From positions 124,001 to 188,000 of the forward strand of contig NZ_QOHK01000007.1 of NCBI RefSeq assembly GCF_003319175.1: 64,000 bases of DNA, in the 5' to 3' direction. The position numbers were made by a program, and so were the translations under genes. Positions within the stretch are counted from its first letter, which is position 1. Each line of letters begins with the position of its first letter. This document shows positions 53,260-62,281 of this stretch, in pieces. Under the pieces are notes generated by a model. The model ran no database searches. It saw only the letters and a list, made by a program, of their open reading frames with translations, and was not told where the DNA came from. The DNA is from Blastococcus sp. TF02-8. GTDB lineage: Bacteria; Actinomycetota; Actinomycetes; Mycobacteriales; Geodermatophilaceae.

Positions 53260-53886
53260 ATGCCCACGTCGATCGACGCGCGAGATCCGGATCGGCAGCA
53301 GCTGGCCGGCGCACTGCTGGACACGTGTCCACCGGGGGCGTTGCCGACCCGAGCCGCGAGGGCCCTCGGGGTGAGCCGCACGCACACAGACGTCCGGGCG
53401 CTCGTGGACTGCTGGCTGACCCGCTCCCGGCTCCGCCCCGCTCTAGTTGTGGCGCTGCGAGTTCTCGGGCTGTCGGCTCTGGCGGACCTGGTGACCATCG
53501 GCGCGATCACCCTCGATTCTGGCAACGCATCCACCGGCACGGTCTTGACGTGGACCGACGGGTCCGCCTGGGTCGGCATCGAGGACAGGCGCGGTGTGCT
53601 CCTGCTGCTGGAACGAGCAGTGCTCGACCCCGACGTGGGCGCCACCCTCCTCGTCGGCTCCGTTCTCCTGTTCCGAAAGCGCACCCGCGGCGCGACCGAG
53701 CTCACTCAGACCGCTCAGGCGCCGGTGAACCTGCTGGTCTTCTACGTGAACCAGTTCGCGGCCGCCTTCAGCGCGCCGGCGCAGCTCGCCGCCCAGCGCT
53801 ACCAGCGGCTGACCGCCCGCCGGCCCGACCGACTCCCGGAGAGCTGCGACTCGGGCAACCAGACAGCCGCAGGTTCCATCCGGTGA
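53260..53886 (+). CDS. hypothetical protein coupled to the APP1/PLD gene
   Basis: 208 residues from ATG 53260; the frame is open from ATG 53173 and the start is not certain. A helix-turn-like opening (ALPTRAARALGVSRTHTDVRAL) is followed by hydrophobic helices (VALRVLGLSALADLVTIGAI; LLVGSVLLF) and a C-terminal segment with NLLVFYVNQFAAAF. No family recognised. Its stop overlaps the GTG of the next gene (GTGA), which supports translation. Confidence 0.5.
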   Translation: MPTSIDARDPDRQQLAGALLDTCPPGALPTRAARALGVSRTHTDVRALVDCWLTRSRLRPALVVALRVLGLSALADLVTIGAITLDSGNASTGTVLTWTDGSAWVGIEDRRGVLLLLERAVLDPDVGATLLVGSVLLFRKRTRGATELTQTAQAPVNLLVFYVNQFAAAFSAPAQLAAQRYQRLTARRPDRLPESCDSGNQTAAGSIR

Positions 53887-56081
53887 GCGCACGGGGCCTG
53901 GGGGTGGTGTACGACCTCGACGGGGCGCTGCCGTTCGGATCGATGCGGACGCACGCCCGCCGGCTGCGTGGGCTCCTCGTGCACGCCAGCCGGGACCGGC
54001 GCACCGTGCTGGGCATGTCCGGGCTGGTGCAGGGGCTGCTCAACAGCGCTCCGGGCACCCCCGTGCACTACGTCAGCGCCCTGCCGGCCGCCGCCCACCG
54101 TCCGCTGCTGCGGCTGCTCCACGAGGAGGCGCATCCCCCCGGAGCGCTGCACCTGACCGGTCGTGGCCCGCTCGCCGGGTACCTCCTGGGCCGGGGTCGA
54201 GCCGGCAAGCTCCAGGCGATGCTGGATCTGATGGCTGCCGACCCGATCCGCAGGTGGGTGCTGGTCGGTGACGACGGCGGGCACGACCCTGAGCTGTTCG
54301 ACCAGCTCGCGCGACAACACCCCGCTCGCGTCGCCGCGATCGTGCTCCGCTCGGTCGCGGCGCCCACTCCCGTTGACGAGAGCCGTTCGGCATCCCCGAC
54401 CCTTGGAGCCGGCAGTGTGCCTGTGGTGTGGGCGCCCAACGCCGAGGAACTGCTGCCGCTCGTACGCCGGGCGCTGGACCTGACCCGACCGGGCAGTCGA
54501 GGGCCCCGGGACTGGCTGCTCAGCGCAGCGGAGCGGGGCAACGACTCGACCCGGCTGCGCGCGTTCACCGAGGGCAACGGGGTACGCGCTCTGGTGGACG
54601 GCCGTTCCTACTTCACTCGCCTGGCCGAGGAGCTCGACGGCACCGACGCTGACGATCTGGTGCTACTCCTGGGCTGGCGGGCCGACACGAGTCAACGGCT
54701 CGCTGGTACCGGACGCACCCTGGGTGAGCTGCTGAGCGCGGCGGCGTCCCGTGGTGCGCTGGTCAGAGGCCTGCTTTGGCATTCGCACGCCAGCGCACTG
54801 ACCTACTCCGCCCGGCAGAACCGGCAGGTGGCCACCGTGCTGCGGAAGGTCGGCGGGCAGATTCTGCTCGACATGCGGATCCGCAGCCGTGGCAGTCACC
54901 ACCAGAAACTCGTGGTGGTGCGGCACCCCGGCCGGCTCGAGCGGGACGTCGCTTTCCTCGGCGGGATCGACCTGGCACACAGCCGGGGTGACGACGCCGC
55001 TCACACCGGAGATCCGCAGACCGCGCCCCTGGCCGCCGCCTATGGCCCGACCCCACCCTGGCACGACGTGCAGCTGCAGCTGCGAGGCCCCGCCGTCCGA
55101 GACGCCGAAGAGGTCGTCCGGGAGCGCTGGAACGATCCGGCCGCGCTGGTGCGGTTGCCCTGGCACCTGCTCCCGAACCGGCTGCACGGGGTGGACCGCG
55201 CCGCCCGGCCACTGCCCGCACCTCTCGACGACCCGCCGGCCGAGGGATCCTGTGCCGTGCAGTTGCTACGCACCTATCCGCGCCGCCGGCCGGCGTACCC
55301 CTTCGCCCCGCGCGGCGAGCGCAGCATCGCCCGGGCTTACGCCAAGGCCCTCGACCGCGCCCAGCGGCTGGTGTACATCGAGGACCAGTACCTGTGGTCG
55401 GTCGACGTCGCCCGGACCTTCGCCACCGCACTGCGTCGCGCTCCGCGGTTGCACTTGATCGCCGTCGTCCCCCGGCATCCCGACGGGGACGGCGCGTCCT
55501 ACGCGACCGCCGCCCGACACGGCCACGCCGAGGCACTGGCCATGGTCCGCTCCGCCGGCGGCGAACGAGTGCAGGTCCTCGACGTGGAGAACCGCGCCGG
55601 CACGCCGATCTACGTCCACGCCAAGGTCTGCATCGTCGACGACGTATGGGCCGTCGTCGGCAGCGACAACTTCAACGTCCGCTCCTGGACGCACGACAGC
55701 GAACTGGCCGCGGCGGTCGTCGACGACCGCCATGACGGCCGGGAACCACACGATCCCGGCGGACTGGGCGACGGCGCCCGCTGCTTCGCACGAGATCTGC
55801 GGCTGCGGCTGATGCGCGAGCACCTCGGCACCGATGTCGACGACGCACTACTCGACCCCGACACCGCGGCCGACGCCGTCAGGGCCAGCGCTGCCGCTCT
55901 GGACACGTGGCACGCGCGGGGATGCGGGGACCGCCCGCCGGGCCGGCTGCGCTGCCACCCGCTTCCGGCCGGGGCCGCCGATCTGCCGTTCTGGCGTCGG
56001 GGAATCATCGATCCGCTCTACCGGTCCGTGCTGGACCCCGATGGCCGCCCGCTGAGCATGCGGCTGCGCCGCACCTACTGA
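53883..56081 (+). CDS. APP1-like (DUF2183)-phospholipase D fusion
   Basis: 732 residues from GTG 53883. Residues 8-170 resemble the HAD-type catalytic domain of APP1 phosphatidate phosphatases: DLDG with Asp11/Asp13, YVSALPA, KLQAMLDL and VGDDGGHDPELF (Asp130). The usual DxDDT/V is DLDGA here, so activity is uncertain. Residues 200-720 are a phospholipase D: HKD motif 1 HHQK (His340, Lys342, but Arg in place of the Asp) and HKD motif 2 with His579, Lys581, Asp586 (VHAKVCIVDD), then GSDNFNVRSW. PLD would make phosphatidate and the APP1 part could dephosphorylate it; that chain is inferred. No signal peptide. Confidence 0.8.
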   Translation: MSARGLGVVYDLDGALPFGSMRTHARRLRGLLVHASRDRRTVLGMSGLVQGLLNSAPGTPVHYVSALPAAAHRPLLRLLHEEAHPPGALHLTGRGPLAGYLLGRGRAGKLQAMLDLMAADPIRRWVLVGDDGGHDPELFDQLARQHPARVAAIVLRSVAAPTPVDESRSASPTLGAGSVPVVWAPNAEELLPLVRRALDLTRPGSRGPRDWLLSAAERGNDSTRLRAFTEGNGVRALVDGRSYFTRLAEELDGTDADDLVLLLGWRADTSQRLAGTGRTLGELLSAAASRGALVRGLLWHSHASALTYSARQNRQVATVLRKVGGQILLDMRIRSRGSHHQKLVVVRHPGRLERDVAFLGGIDLAHSRGDDAAHTGDPQTAPLAAAYGPTPPWHDVQLQLRGPAVRDAEEVVRERWNDPAALVRLPWHLLPNRLHGVDRAARPLPAPLDDPPAEGSCAVQLLRTYPRRRPAYPFAPRGERSIARAYAKALDRAQRLVYIEDQYLWSVDVARTFATALRRAPRLHLIAVVPRHPDGDGASYATAARHGHAEALAMVRSAGGERVQVLDVENRAGTPIYVHAKVCIVDDVWAVVGSDNFNVRSWTHDSELAAAVVDDRHDGREPHDPGGLGDGARCFARDLRLRLMREHLGTDVDDALLDPDTAADAVRASAAALDTWHARGCGDRPPGRLRCHPLPAGAADLPFWRRGIIDPLYRSVLDPDGRPLSMRLRRTY

Positions 56082-56114
56082 CGCCCGGTCCGCCCCCCCA
56101 CATGCTTCCCAGGC

Positions 56115-56139
56115 GTCTCGGCCGGGCAGCGCCGGGTAG
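56115..56139 (+). promoter_or_regulatory. SigB/SigF-type promoter upstream of the membrane hydrolase
   Basis: GTCT (56115-56118), 15 bases, GGGTAG (56134-56139). An ATG starts 9 bases later at 56149, the spacing of the leaderless genes at 44.6 and 48.1 kb, but it opens only a five-codon frame (MEPPR). The main start is GTG 56264. Confidence 0.5.
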
Positions 56140-56263
56140 GAACGAGCAATGGAGCCACCTCGATGATGCTTACCGCCCAGGGCCGGCCCTCCGACGCCGG
56201 GCCGGCGAAGACCGACACCGAGGCCGCCGGAATCCTCTGCCGCACTCCTCCCGCCCGACGACG

Positions 56264-57997
56264 GTGACTGCCGACGGACCTCCGGCCGAGGATGGTCCAG
56301 TTCTCGCCGGCGCAAAGGTAACGCCGTGGCCCGCGGACCACGGGAATTCCTGGCTGCGGGCGCATCCGGGCGGGCTGATCACGGCGACGGCGTTCGCGGC
56401 ACTGGCGATGACGCCGTCACTGCTGCCCCGCGACTGGCTCTTCCAGGGGGTGGTATCCGGCATCTCGGCGGCGGCCGGCTATGGCGTGGGCGTGGTGGGG
56501 GCCTGGGCGTTGCGTCGCTGGTCCAGGTGGCGCCGCCTCCGGGAGGCGGGCGGACGCCGGCTGCGGCGACGCGCCGGGGCCTGGGGTTGGTGGTTGTTGC
56601 TGGGAGCCATCCCCACTGTCCTGACCGTCATGTTGCTCGTCTCGGCCGGCTGGCAGCGGGAGATCGCCGCGCTCGTCGGCATCGACCGGCGTACGACCGC
56701 CGGCTGGCTGCGCGCCGGACCTGTGCTGCTGCTCGTCGCCGTCGTGCTCATCACCCTGTCCCGGATCGTCCGAGCTCTGTACCGCCTGGTGGCGCGGCTG
56801 CTGCGTCGCTGGGTGGGGCTGCCCCACCGGCCGGCCTCGGTGGTCGCCGCAGTCCTGGTGGCCGTCGTCGTTGCCTCCGTCACCGACGACGTGCTGCTGC
56901 AGCGGGCCTTGACGGCGGCCGACGCCGCCTTCCGCGCCGCCGATTCGCTGACGCACGAGGGCGTCGAGAAGCCATCCAGCGCCACTCGCTCCGGCTCGCC
57001 GAACTCCCTCGTTTCGTGGGACTCCCTGGGCAGGGAGGGGCGGCGATTCGTCACCGGGGGCCCGACACCGCAGCAGCTGGACGCCGTCACCGGGCGCGGC
57101 GCGGCGGAGCGGATCCGGGTCTACGCGGGGCTGGACAGCGCGCCGACGCCGCAAGAGCGCGCCGACCTGGCCGTGACCGAGCTGGAGCGGACCGGCGCCT
57201 TCGACCGCTCCGTGCTGCTGGTGGCCACCTCGACCGGCAGCGGCTGGGTCAACGACACTGCCGTCAGCAGCGTGGAGCTGATGTACGGCGGGGACACCGC
57301 CGCCGTGTCCGCGCAGTACTCCTACCTGCCCAGCTGGCTGTCCTTCCTGGTCGACCGCTCACGGGCCGAACAGACCGGCCGGCTGCTGTTCGACGCGGTG
57401 CACGCCCGGCTGGACCAGCTCCCCCAGGGCGCCCGCCCGCGCCTGCTGGTCTACGGGGAGAGCCTCGGCTCGCAGGGATCGGAGGCCGCCTTCAGCTCGC
57501 TGGCCGACATCCGCGCCCAGGCCGACGGCGTGCTGTGGGTCGGGCCGCCGCACTCCAATGAACTCTGGTCGACGCTGGTGGCTCGGCGCGATCCGGGCAC
57601 GCCGGAGGTGAAGCCGGTGTACGCCGACGGGCTGGTGGTCCGCTTCGCCGGCAATGCGGGCGAGCTGACGCAACCGTCCACTCCGTGGGAGGCCCCGCGT
57701 GTCCTCTACCTGCAGCACGCCTCGGACCCCATCGTGTGGTGGACACCGGAGCTGTTGTTCCAGCGACCCGACTGGCTGGCCGAGACCCGCGGCCCGGACG
57801 TCTCCCCCTCGATGAGCTGGTACCCCATCGTCACTTTCTGGCAGGTGACCGCCGACCTGACCCACGCCCAATCGGTGCCCGACGGGCACGGGCACAACTA
57901 CGACGACCTGCTGCTCGACGCTTGGGCTGCGGTCGCGCCGCCCGATGGTTGGACGGACGACGACACGGCGCGCATCGACGCGATGCTGAACCCCTGA
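56264..57997 (+). CDS. membrane-bound alpha/beta hydrolase (Abhydrolase_9 type)
   Basis: 577 residues as drawn from GTG 56264; no clear ribosome-binding site, so the start is uncertain. The N-terminal half has about four to five transmembrane helices (about 40-60, 62-85, 125-145, 165-185, 215-235). The C-terminal half (about 290-570) is a hydrolase with nucleophile in YGESLGSQG and an HNYDD segment near the end. It fits the actinobacterial alpha/beta-hydrolase family with a membrane N-terminal domain, substrate unknown. Confidence 0.8.
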   Translation: MTADGPPAEDGPVLAGAKVTPWPADHGNSWLRAHPGGLITATAFAALAMTPSLLPRDWLFQGVVSGISAAAGYGVGVVGAWALRRWSRWRRLREAGGRRLRRRAGAWGWWLLLGAIPTVLTVMLLVSAGWQREIAALVGIDRRTTAGWLRAGPVLLLVAVVLITLSRIVRALYRLVARLLRRWVGLPHRPASVVAAVLVAVVVASVTDDVLLQRALTAADAAFRAADSLTHEGVEKPSSATRSGSPNSLVSWDSLGREGRRFVTGGPTPQQLDAVTGRGAAERIRVYAGLDSAPTPQERADLAVTELERTGAFDRSVLLVATSTGSGWVNDTAVSSVELMYGGDTAAVSAQYSYLPSWLSFLVDRSRAEQTGRLLFDAVHARLDQLPQGARPRLLVYGESLGSQGSEAAFSSLADIRAQADGVLWVGPPHSNELWSTLVARRDPGTPEVKPVYADGLVVRFAGNAGELTQPSTPWEAPRVLYLQHASDPIVWWTPELLFQRPDWLAETRGPDVSPSMSWYPIVTFWQVTADLTHAQSVPDGHGHNYDDLLLDAWAAVAPPDGWTDDDTARIDAMLNP

Positions 57998-58224
57998 CCC
58001 GGACCTCGTCCGCTGGGCCGGCCGCCCTCCGATGGGCGGAGCGCCTGGCGGACTTCCCCATCGGGCGAACCACGCGCTGCGTGCTGACGACAGCGCGACC
58101 GACCGCGACCCGCCACTGCCCCGCCGGCCTCAGACCCTTGATCTCGCTCGGTGCACGAACGCGTCGACGTCCGCACGGTCCACACCTGCGGCCGGCAGTC
58201 GCACCATAAGGGCACCGGAGACCG

Positions 58225-60033
58225 ATGTCCGAGCACGGATGTCGCCGTGGCCGGGCCGGGGTGGGACGACCGGGAGATGATGGCTGGGTGCAGCCCAGCG
58301 GCCATCGGAACGGCGAGGGACAGCGAGATGCAGAGCAGGACGCTGCGCGCCCGGGCACGCTGCCTCCTGACGGCACGGTGGCCGCACGCGTGGCCCGGCG
58401 GGCGGCCGCGGCGCTGTCCGTCGTGCTCGCCGGACTGGTTCGCTGGATGCTGCGCCTCGCCCTCCCCCTCGCCGGCGCGGCTGCCCTCCTGCACTCCTTT
58501 CCGTACCGAGCCACGGTGCAAGGCGTGCCGTTTCGGGTGGAGGGTTCGCTGCTCACCCGGCCCGGCCTCTCGGCCGAGACGACGCTAGGCAGTTGGGTCT
58601 TCCCCGACCTCAGCGGGCTGCCGGTCGGCGTGCGCATCACGCCCTCGGACGTTGATGTCCTCGACTTGGCCCGGGCGGCCGGTGAGGACCGGGCCGGTTT
58701 CGCGCAGCGGCTGCAAGCCGACGCTGCCGAGCAGTTCCCGCGGATCGCCGCCTGGTTGGTCGCCGAAGTGGTGCTCGGCGTCGCGCTCGGCCTGCTCGCC
58801 GCCGCCGCCATCAACATGTCCCTGCGCTATCTGCGGGGGCGACCGCGCCGGCCCGACGAGCTACAGCACCGGATGCGCCAGCTCGGCTCGGCGCTCGCCG
58901 TCGTCATGGCCGTCGCGCTGTACGGCTGGGTGACCTACAACCCCGACTGGGCACGCCAGTCACGGCTGACCGGAACCCTGGCCGCCGCCCAGCTGTTCCC
59001 CGGGCAGCTCGCGGACTACTACACGCAGCAGTCGAAGGTGTCCGACGTCCTCGGTTCGATCGTCGGCCTGCAGGCGTCCCTGCAGCAACAGATCGACGAG
59101 GACCGGGCGGCCGGAACAGCGCTGCAGATCATGTTCATCTCGGACATGCACCTGGCCGCGAACTATCCGCTGGTGCAGGCCTACGCGGAGAGCTACGACG
59201 TAGACCTCATCGTCAATACCGGTGACGAGAGCGAGTTCGGCACGTCGATCGAGCTGACCTCGACGTACCTGGACGCCATGAGGGCCGTCACCGCCGACAC
59301 CCCGATGCTCTGGATCGCCGGCAACCACGATTCGCCCGACACGGCGGACGTGATGCGTACGATCCCCGGCGTCACGGTGCTCGGCGGCAAGCAGTCCACC
59401 GCCGATGGCTTCGCAGTGACCGCCGGGATGGTGCGGGCCTTCGGCCTGACAGTTGCCGGGGTGTCCGATCCCCGAACCTACGGCGGCCCGGGCGCCTACG
59501 GCTCCGATGACGGCTCGGTCACCGGCCCCCTCCAGCGCTCCGCCACTGCCGACGCCCTCGCCAACGTGACCGGCGAGAACGAGCGGGACCGCCCGTTCCT
59601 CGACATCTTCGCCGCCCACGGGTCAGTCATGGCGGGCGAGGCACGGGAACTGCTCGGCGACCGGATCCGGCAGACCAATACCGGCCACGTGCACGCGCAG
59701 AACGAGCCCGCCGACGTCCAGAGCGACGCCGGCATCGACCTCGTCGAAGGCTCGACCGGCGCCGGCGGGCTGGACAACATCGTGCGGGGCGCCGCACGGC
59801 CACCGGTGGCTTTCACCATCGAATCCGTCGCCGAGGACTGCCAGTTCACCCGGGTGATCCGCTTCCAGATCCGCTCCATCCGCCCCGAGGAGACCTCGCG
59901 GGCGGAAGCGGCGGATCCACAAGGCTTTGGCAGCGACGTCGCCGCCTCAACGATCTATCTGCAACCGCAGGACATCGCAGAAGGCCGCTCATGCGGGACC
60001 GAGCTCGGTATCGGAGAGGCCGAGCCCCTATGA
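58225..60033 (+). CDS. membrane-anchored metallophosphoesterase
   Basis: 602 residues from ATG 58225, or 551 from GTG 58378; the first ~50 residues look unlike protein and the later start may be right. Hydrophobic segments at about 60-90, 175-200 and 220-240 anchor it; the catalytic domain follows (about 300-540) with all calcineurin-like motifs: ISDMHL (DxH), NTGDES (GD), AGNHDS (GNHD), AAHGS and GHVHAQ (GHxH). Dinuclear-metal phosphoesterase, probably facing outside. Substrate unknown. The 227 bp before it hold nothing that I can support. Confidence 0.82.
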   Translation: MSEHGCRRGRAGVGRPGDDGWVQPSGHRNGEGQRDAEQDAARPGTLPPDGTVAARVARRAAAALSVVLAGLVRWMLRLALPLAGAAALLHSFPYRATVQGVPFRVEGSLLTRPGLSAETTLGSWVFPDLSGLPVGVRITPSDVDVLDLARAAGEDRAGFAQRLQADAAEQFPRIAAWLVAEVVLGVALGLLAAAAINMSLRYLRGRPRRPDELQHRMRQLGSALAVVMAVALYGWVTYNPDWARQSRLTGTLAAAQLFPGQLADYYTQQSKVSDVLGSIVGLQASLQQQIDEDRAAGTALQIMFISDMHLAANYPLVQAYAESYDVDLIVNTGDESEFGTSIELTSTYLDAMRAVTADTPMLWIAGNHDSPDTADVMRTIPGVTVLGGKQSTADGFAVTAGMVRAFGLTVAGVSDPRTYGGPGAYGSDDGSVTGPLQRSATADALANVTGENERDRPFLDIFAAHGSVMAGEARELLGDRIRQTNTGHVHAQNEPADVQSDAGIDLVEGSTGAGGLDNIVRGAARPPVAFTIESVAEDCQFTRVIRFQIRSIRPEETSRAEAADPQGFGSDVAASTIYLQPQDIAEGRSCGTELGIGEAEPL

Positions 60034-60501
60034 GCGAAGCGCAGAGTCAGGGTGCTGATTCTAGGGGGCCGCGGCGGTCGCCGGAGAGGAGCGGTCGATC
60101 GAGCGCCGCTGGAGGTGGGGCGGTAGTCACGGGCGTCCGGGCAGTAGGTGATGGTCGCGTCACATCGGTGCCGACCACGGGGACGGCGAGGAACAATCCC
60201 ACGACACCCAATGCGAGCCCCGCTGTGGTCGTCACCAACGACGAAAGCTGAGCTGCCCGCCAGCGATAGCGATGCCGTCGACAGAGTCGGTGAGCGTGGA
60301 CGCGTAGAACAATTCGCCGGTGGTGGTCATCGGGAATTCTCGCCCCGGCCCGAGGGCCGTAGACGGCGTGGGAGTGCCTTGTTCAGGGCAAAGGACTCTT
60401 CTCCCCATCGGAGACTCGAAGGGTAGCTGGTTCCGGGGAAGGCCGCCCCCGAGTGGGACGGTGGCAGTGAATGTGCAGCCGGTACTGGCAGACTCGCCGT
60501 C
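60034..60501. other. 468-bp region, possible transporter remnant and promoter
   Basis: On the minus strand near 60160-60240 a frame reads SSLVTTTAGLALGVVGLFLA, a single helix that resembles the C-terminal end of a transporter (AI-2E type is one possibility), without the rest. GGGTAG at 60421-60426 lies 76 bp before the GTG of the SpoIIE gene, but its -35 does not match GNNT at the usual distance. No other feature seen. Confidence 0.35.
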
Positions 60502-62229
60502 GTGACAGACGAGGCCGTTCCGACGCCGGAGGCGCATCGGCAGGCGGCGCGGCTGCGTGCGCTCTTCGCCGGAGATGCAGTCGGCATGGCTTCAGGCTGC
60601 GGAGATGTCATCGAACAGGCTAACGACGAGCTGCTACGCATCCTCGGTCGCGGGCGTGCCGGGTTGGCGGAAGGCATCGCTTGGCCGACGATCACGCCGG
60701 CTGACCATGCCGAGCGGGATGCCGCGGCCATCGGGGACGTCCGTCGTTCCGGGTCGGCGGTCGTGCAGAAGGACTTCCTGCGCCCGGACGGTAGCCGCAT
60801 CCCGGTGCTGGCGGTTGTGGCTGCAGTGTCCTGGGATCCCTACGAATGGGTTGCCATCGTCGTCGATCTCAGTCGGGAGGAGCGGTTGCGCCGGCTGGTC
60901 CAGTCGGAGGCCGCCATCGTCTCCTCGCTCCTTGAGGACGCCCCGATAGGTTTCGCGTTGATCGATCCGGAACTGCGTTTCGTCAGAATCAACAACGAGC
61001 TGGCCGCTATGAACGGCTTCACCGTCGACCAGCACGAGGGTGCGCTGGTGTTCGAACTGCTGCCGGACCTGCGGGACGGCGCGGAACCGCTGCTACGTCG
61101 AGTGCTTGAGACTGGCGAACCCCTGCGTGACGTACAGATTGTCGGGACGACCCCGGCCGACCCGGACACGACGCGGACATGGCTGGAGAGCTTCTTCCCA
61201 GTCCGGGCACCCGGCGGGCCAACGATTGGCGTCGCCGCTGTGGCGCGCGACGTCACCGAGGTGCTGCAGCTCCAGGCGGAGCTGCAGGCCACCCTGACGA
61301 GGCAGCGGCAGGTGCTGCACGAACTGCAGACCAGCCTGCTCCCGACACTGCCCGACACTCCTGGTTTCGACCTGGCCGCCCAGTACCTCGGGGCCTCGAT
61401 CGACATCCAGTTGGGCGGGGACTGGTTCGACGTCCTTCACGCGCCCGACGGCCGACTGGTCTTGGCGATCGGCGATGTTGTCGGGCACGGACCTGCTGCG
61501 GTCGGCCTCATGGCACGGCTCAGTGGAGCCATGCGCGCCTACGTGACCGCCGGTCACGGGCCGGGGCAGGTCCTCACCCAGCTCAATCGGCTGCTCAACG
61601 CTGCGCCTTTCCCGGCCCTGGCTAGCGCCGCCATCCTGTACCTGGAGCGGGCCGGCGGAGACATTGAGTACGCCAGCGCAGGCCATCCCTACCCGCTGAT
61701 GTGCGCCCCCGGTGCCGCACCAGCAGTGCTGGACCAGGCTCAGGGCATGATTCTCGGCGCAACGGCTGATTCCTTCTACGCCAGCGCGTCCGCAAGGCTG
61801 CATGGCGGAGCCGCGGTGCTGTTGTACACCGATGGACTCATCGAGACCCGCGGAGAGGATCTCGACACGGGGCTGGCCCGCCTCCGCCGCGCGATCCTCG
61901 CTTCGTCCCAGGGCACAGGTGGGGCCGCGGAACTGCTGCGTGCCGCGATCGCCGGGTCTGCGGTCTCAGACGAGCGTGACGACGACGTCTGCCTCCTGGC
62001 CGCCACCCGGCTGCCGGAAATCCGATCCACCGCCGATGTGAACGCTACGAGGGGACAGTTCGACGCGGTGCGTGCAGCGGTGATGGGAGCAGAAGGAAGG
62101 ACTGACCGTTACCGACGGCACGGCATGGGTGCGGGCCCAGTGGAGGTTGCGGCGCACGACTTCGCCAGTCGCCCACCAGCCGGCCCTTTCATCTCCTCTG
62201 GGTCCACCGACGAGGGCGGCCTCCGGTAG
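60502..62229 (+). CDS. PAS-PAS-SpoIIE protein phosphatase
   Basis: 575 residues from GTG 60502. Two PAS domains (about 15-130 and 140-265; SPREERLRR-like linker, FALIDPELRFVRINNELAAM) sense a signal. The SpoIIE/PP2C domain (about 285-515) has GGDWFDV near 305-311, AIGDVVGHG, SAGHPYPL and DDDVCLL with metal-binding aspartates. Such phosphatases control anti-sigma-factor antagonists in the SigB/SigF stress cascade. Its location next to an island with SigB/SigF-like promoters is therefore notable. The C-terminal ~55 residues are extra and disordered. Confidence 0.9.
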   Translation: MTDEAVPTPEAHRQAARLRALFAGDAVGMASGCGDVIEQANDELLRILGRGRAGLAEGIAWPTITPADHAERDAAAIGDVRRSGSAVVQKDFLRPDGSRIPVLAVVAAVSWDPYEWVAIVVDLSREERLRRLVQSEAAIVSSLLEDAPIGFALIDPELRFVRINNELAAMNGFTVDQHEGALVFELLPDLRDGAEPLLRRVLETGEPLRDVQIVGTTPADPDTTRTWLESFFPVRAPGGPTIGVAAVARDVTEVLQLQAELQATLTRQRQVLHELQTSLLPTLPDTPGFDLAAQYLGASIDIQLGGDWFDVLHAPDGRLVLAIGDVVGHGPAAVGLMARLSGAMRAYVTAGHGPGQVLTQLNRLLNAAPFPALASAAILYLERAGGDIEYASAGHPYPLMCAPGAAPAVLDQAQGMILGATADSFYASASARLHGGAAVLLYTDGLIETRGEDLDTGLARLRRAILASSQGTGGAAELLRAAIAGSAVSDERDDDVCLLAATRLPEIRSTADVNATRGQFDAVRAAVMGAEGRTDRYRRHGMGAGPVEVAAHDFASRPPAGPFISSGSTDEGGLR

Positions 62230-62281
62230 TTCGGCGACCCACTTCGTCCGTCCGTCAGCTGCCCCCTCGCTCGTTCGCGTC

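Noticed and set aside
60232-60537. Minus-strand frame with MTTTGELFYASTLTDSVDG
   Set aside because: Overlaps the SpoIIE start and promoter region and has no recognisable domain.
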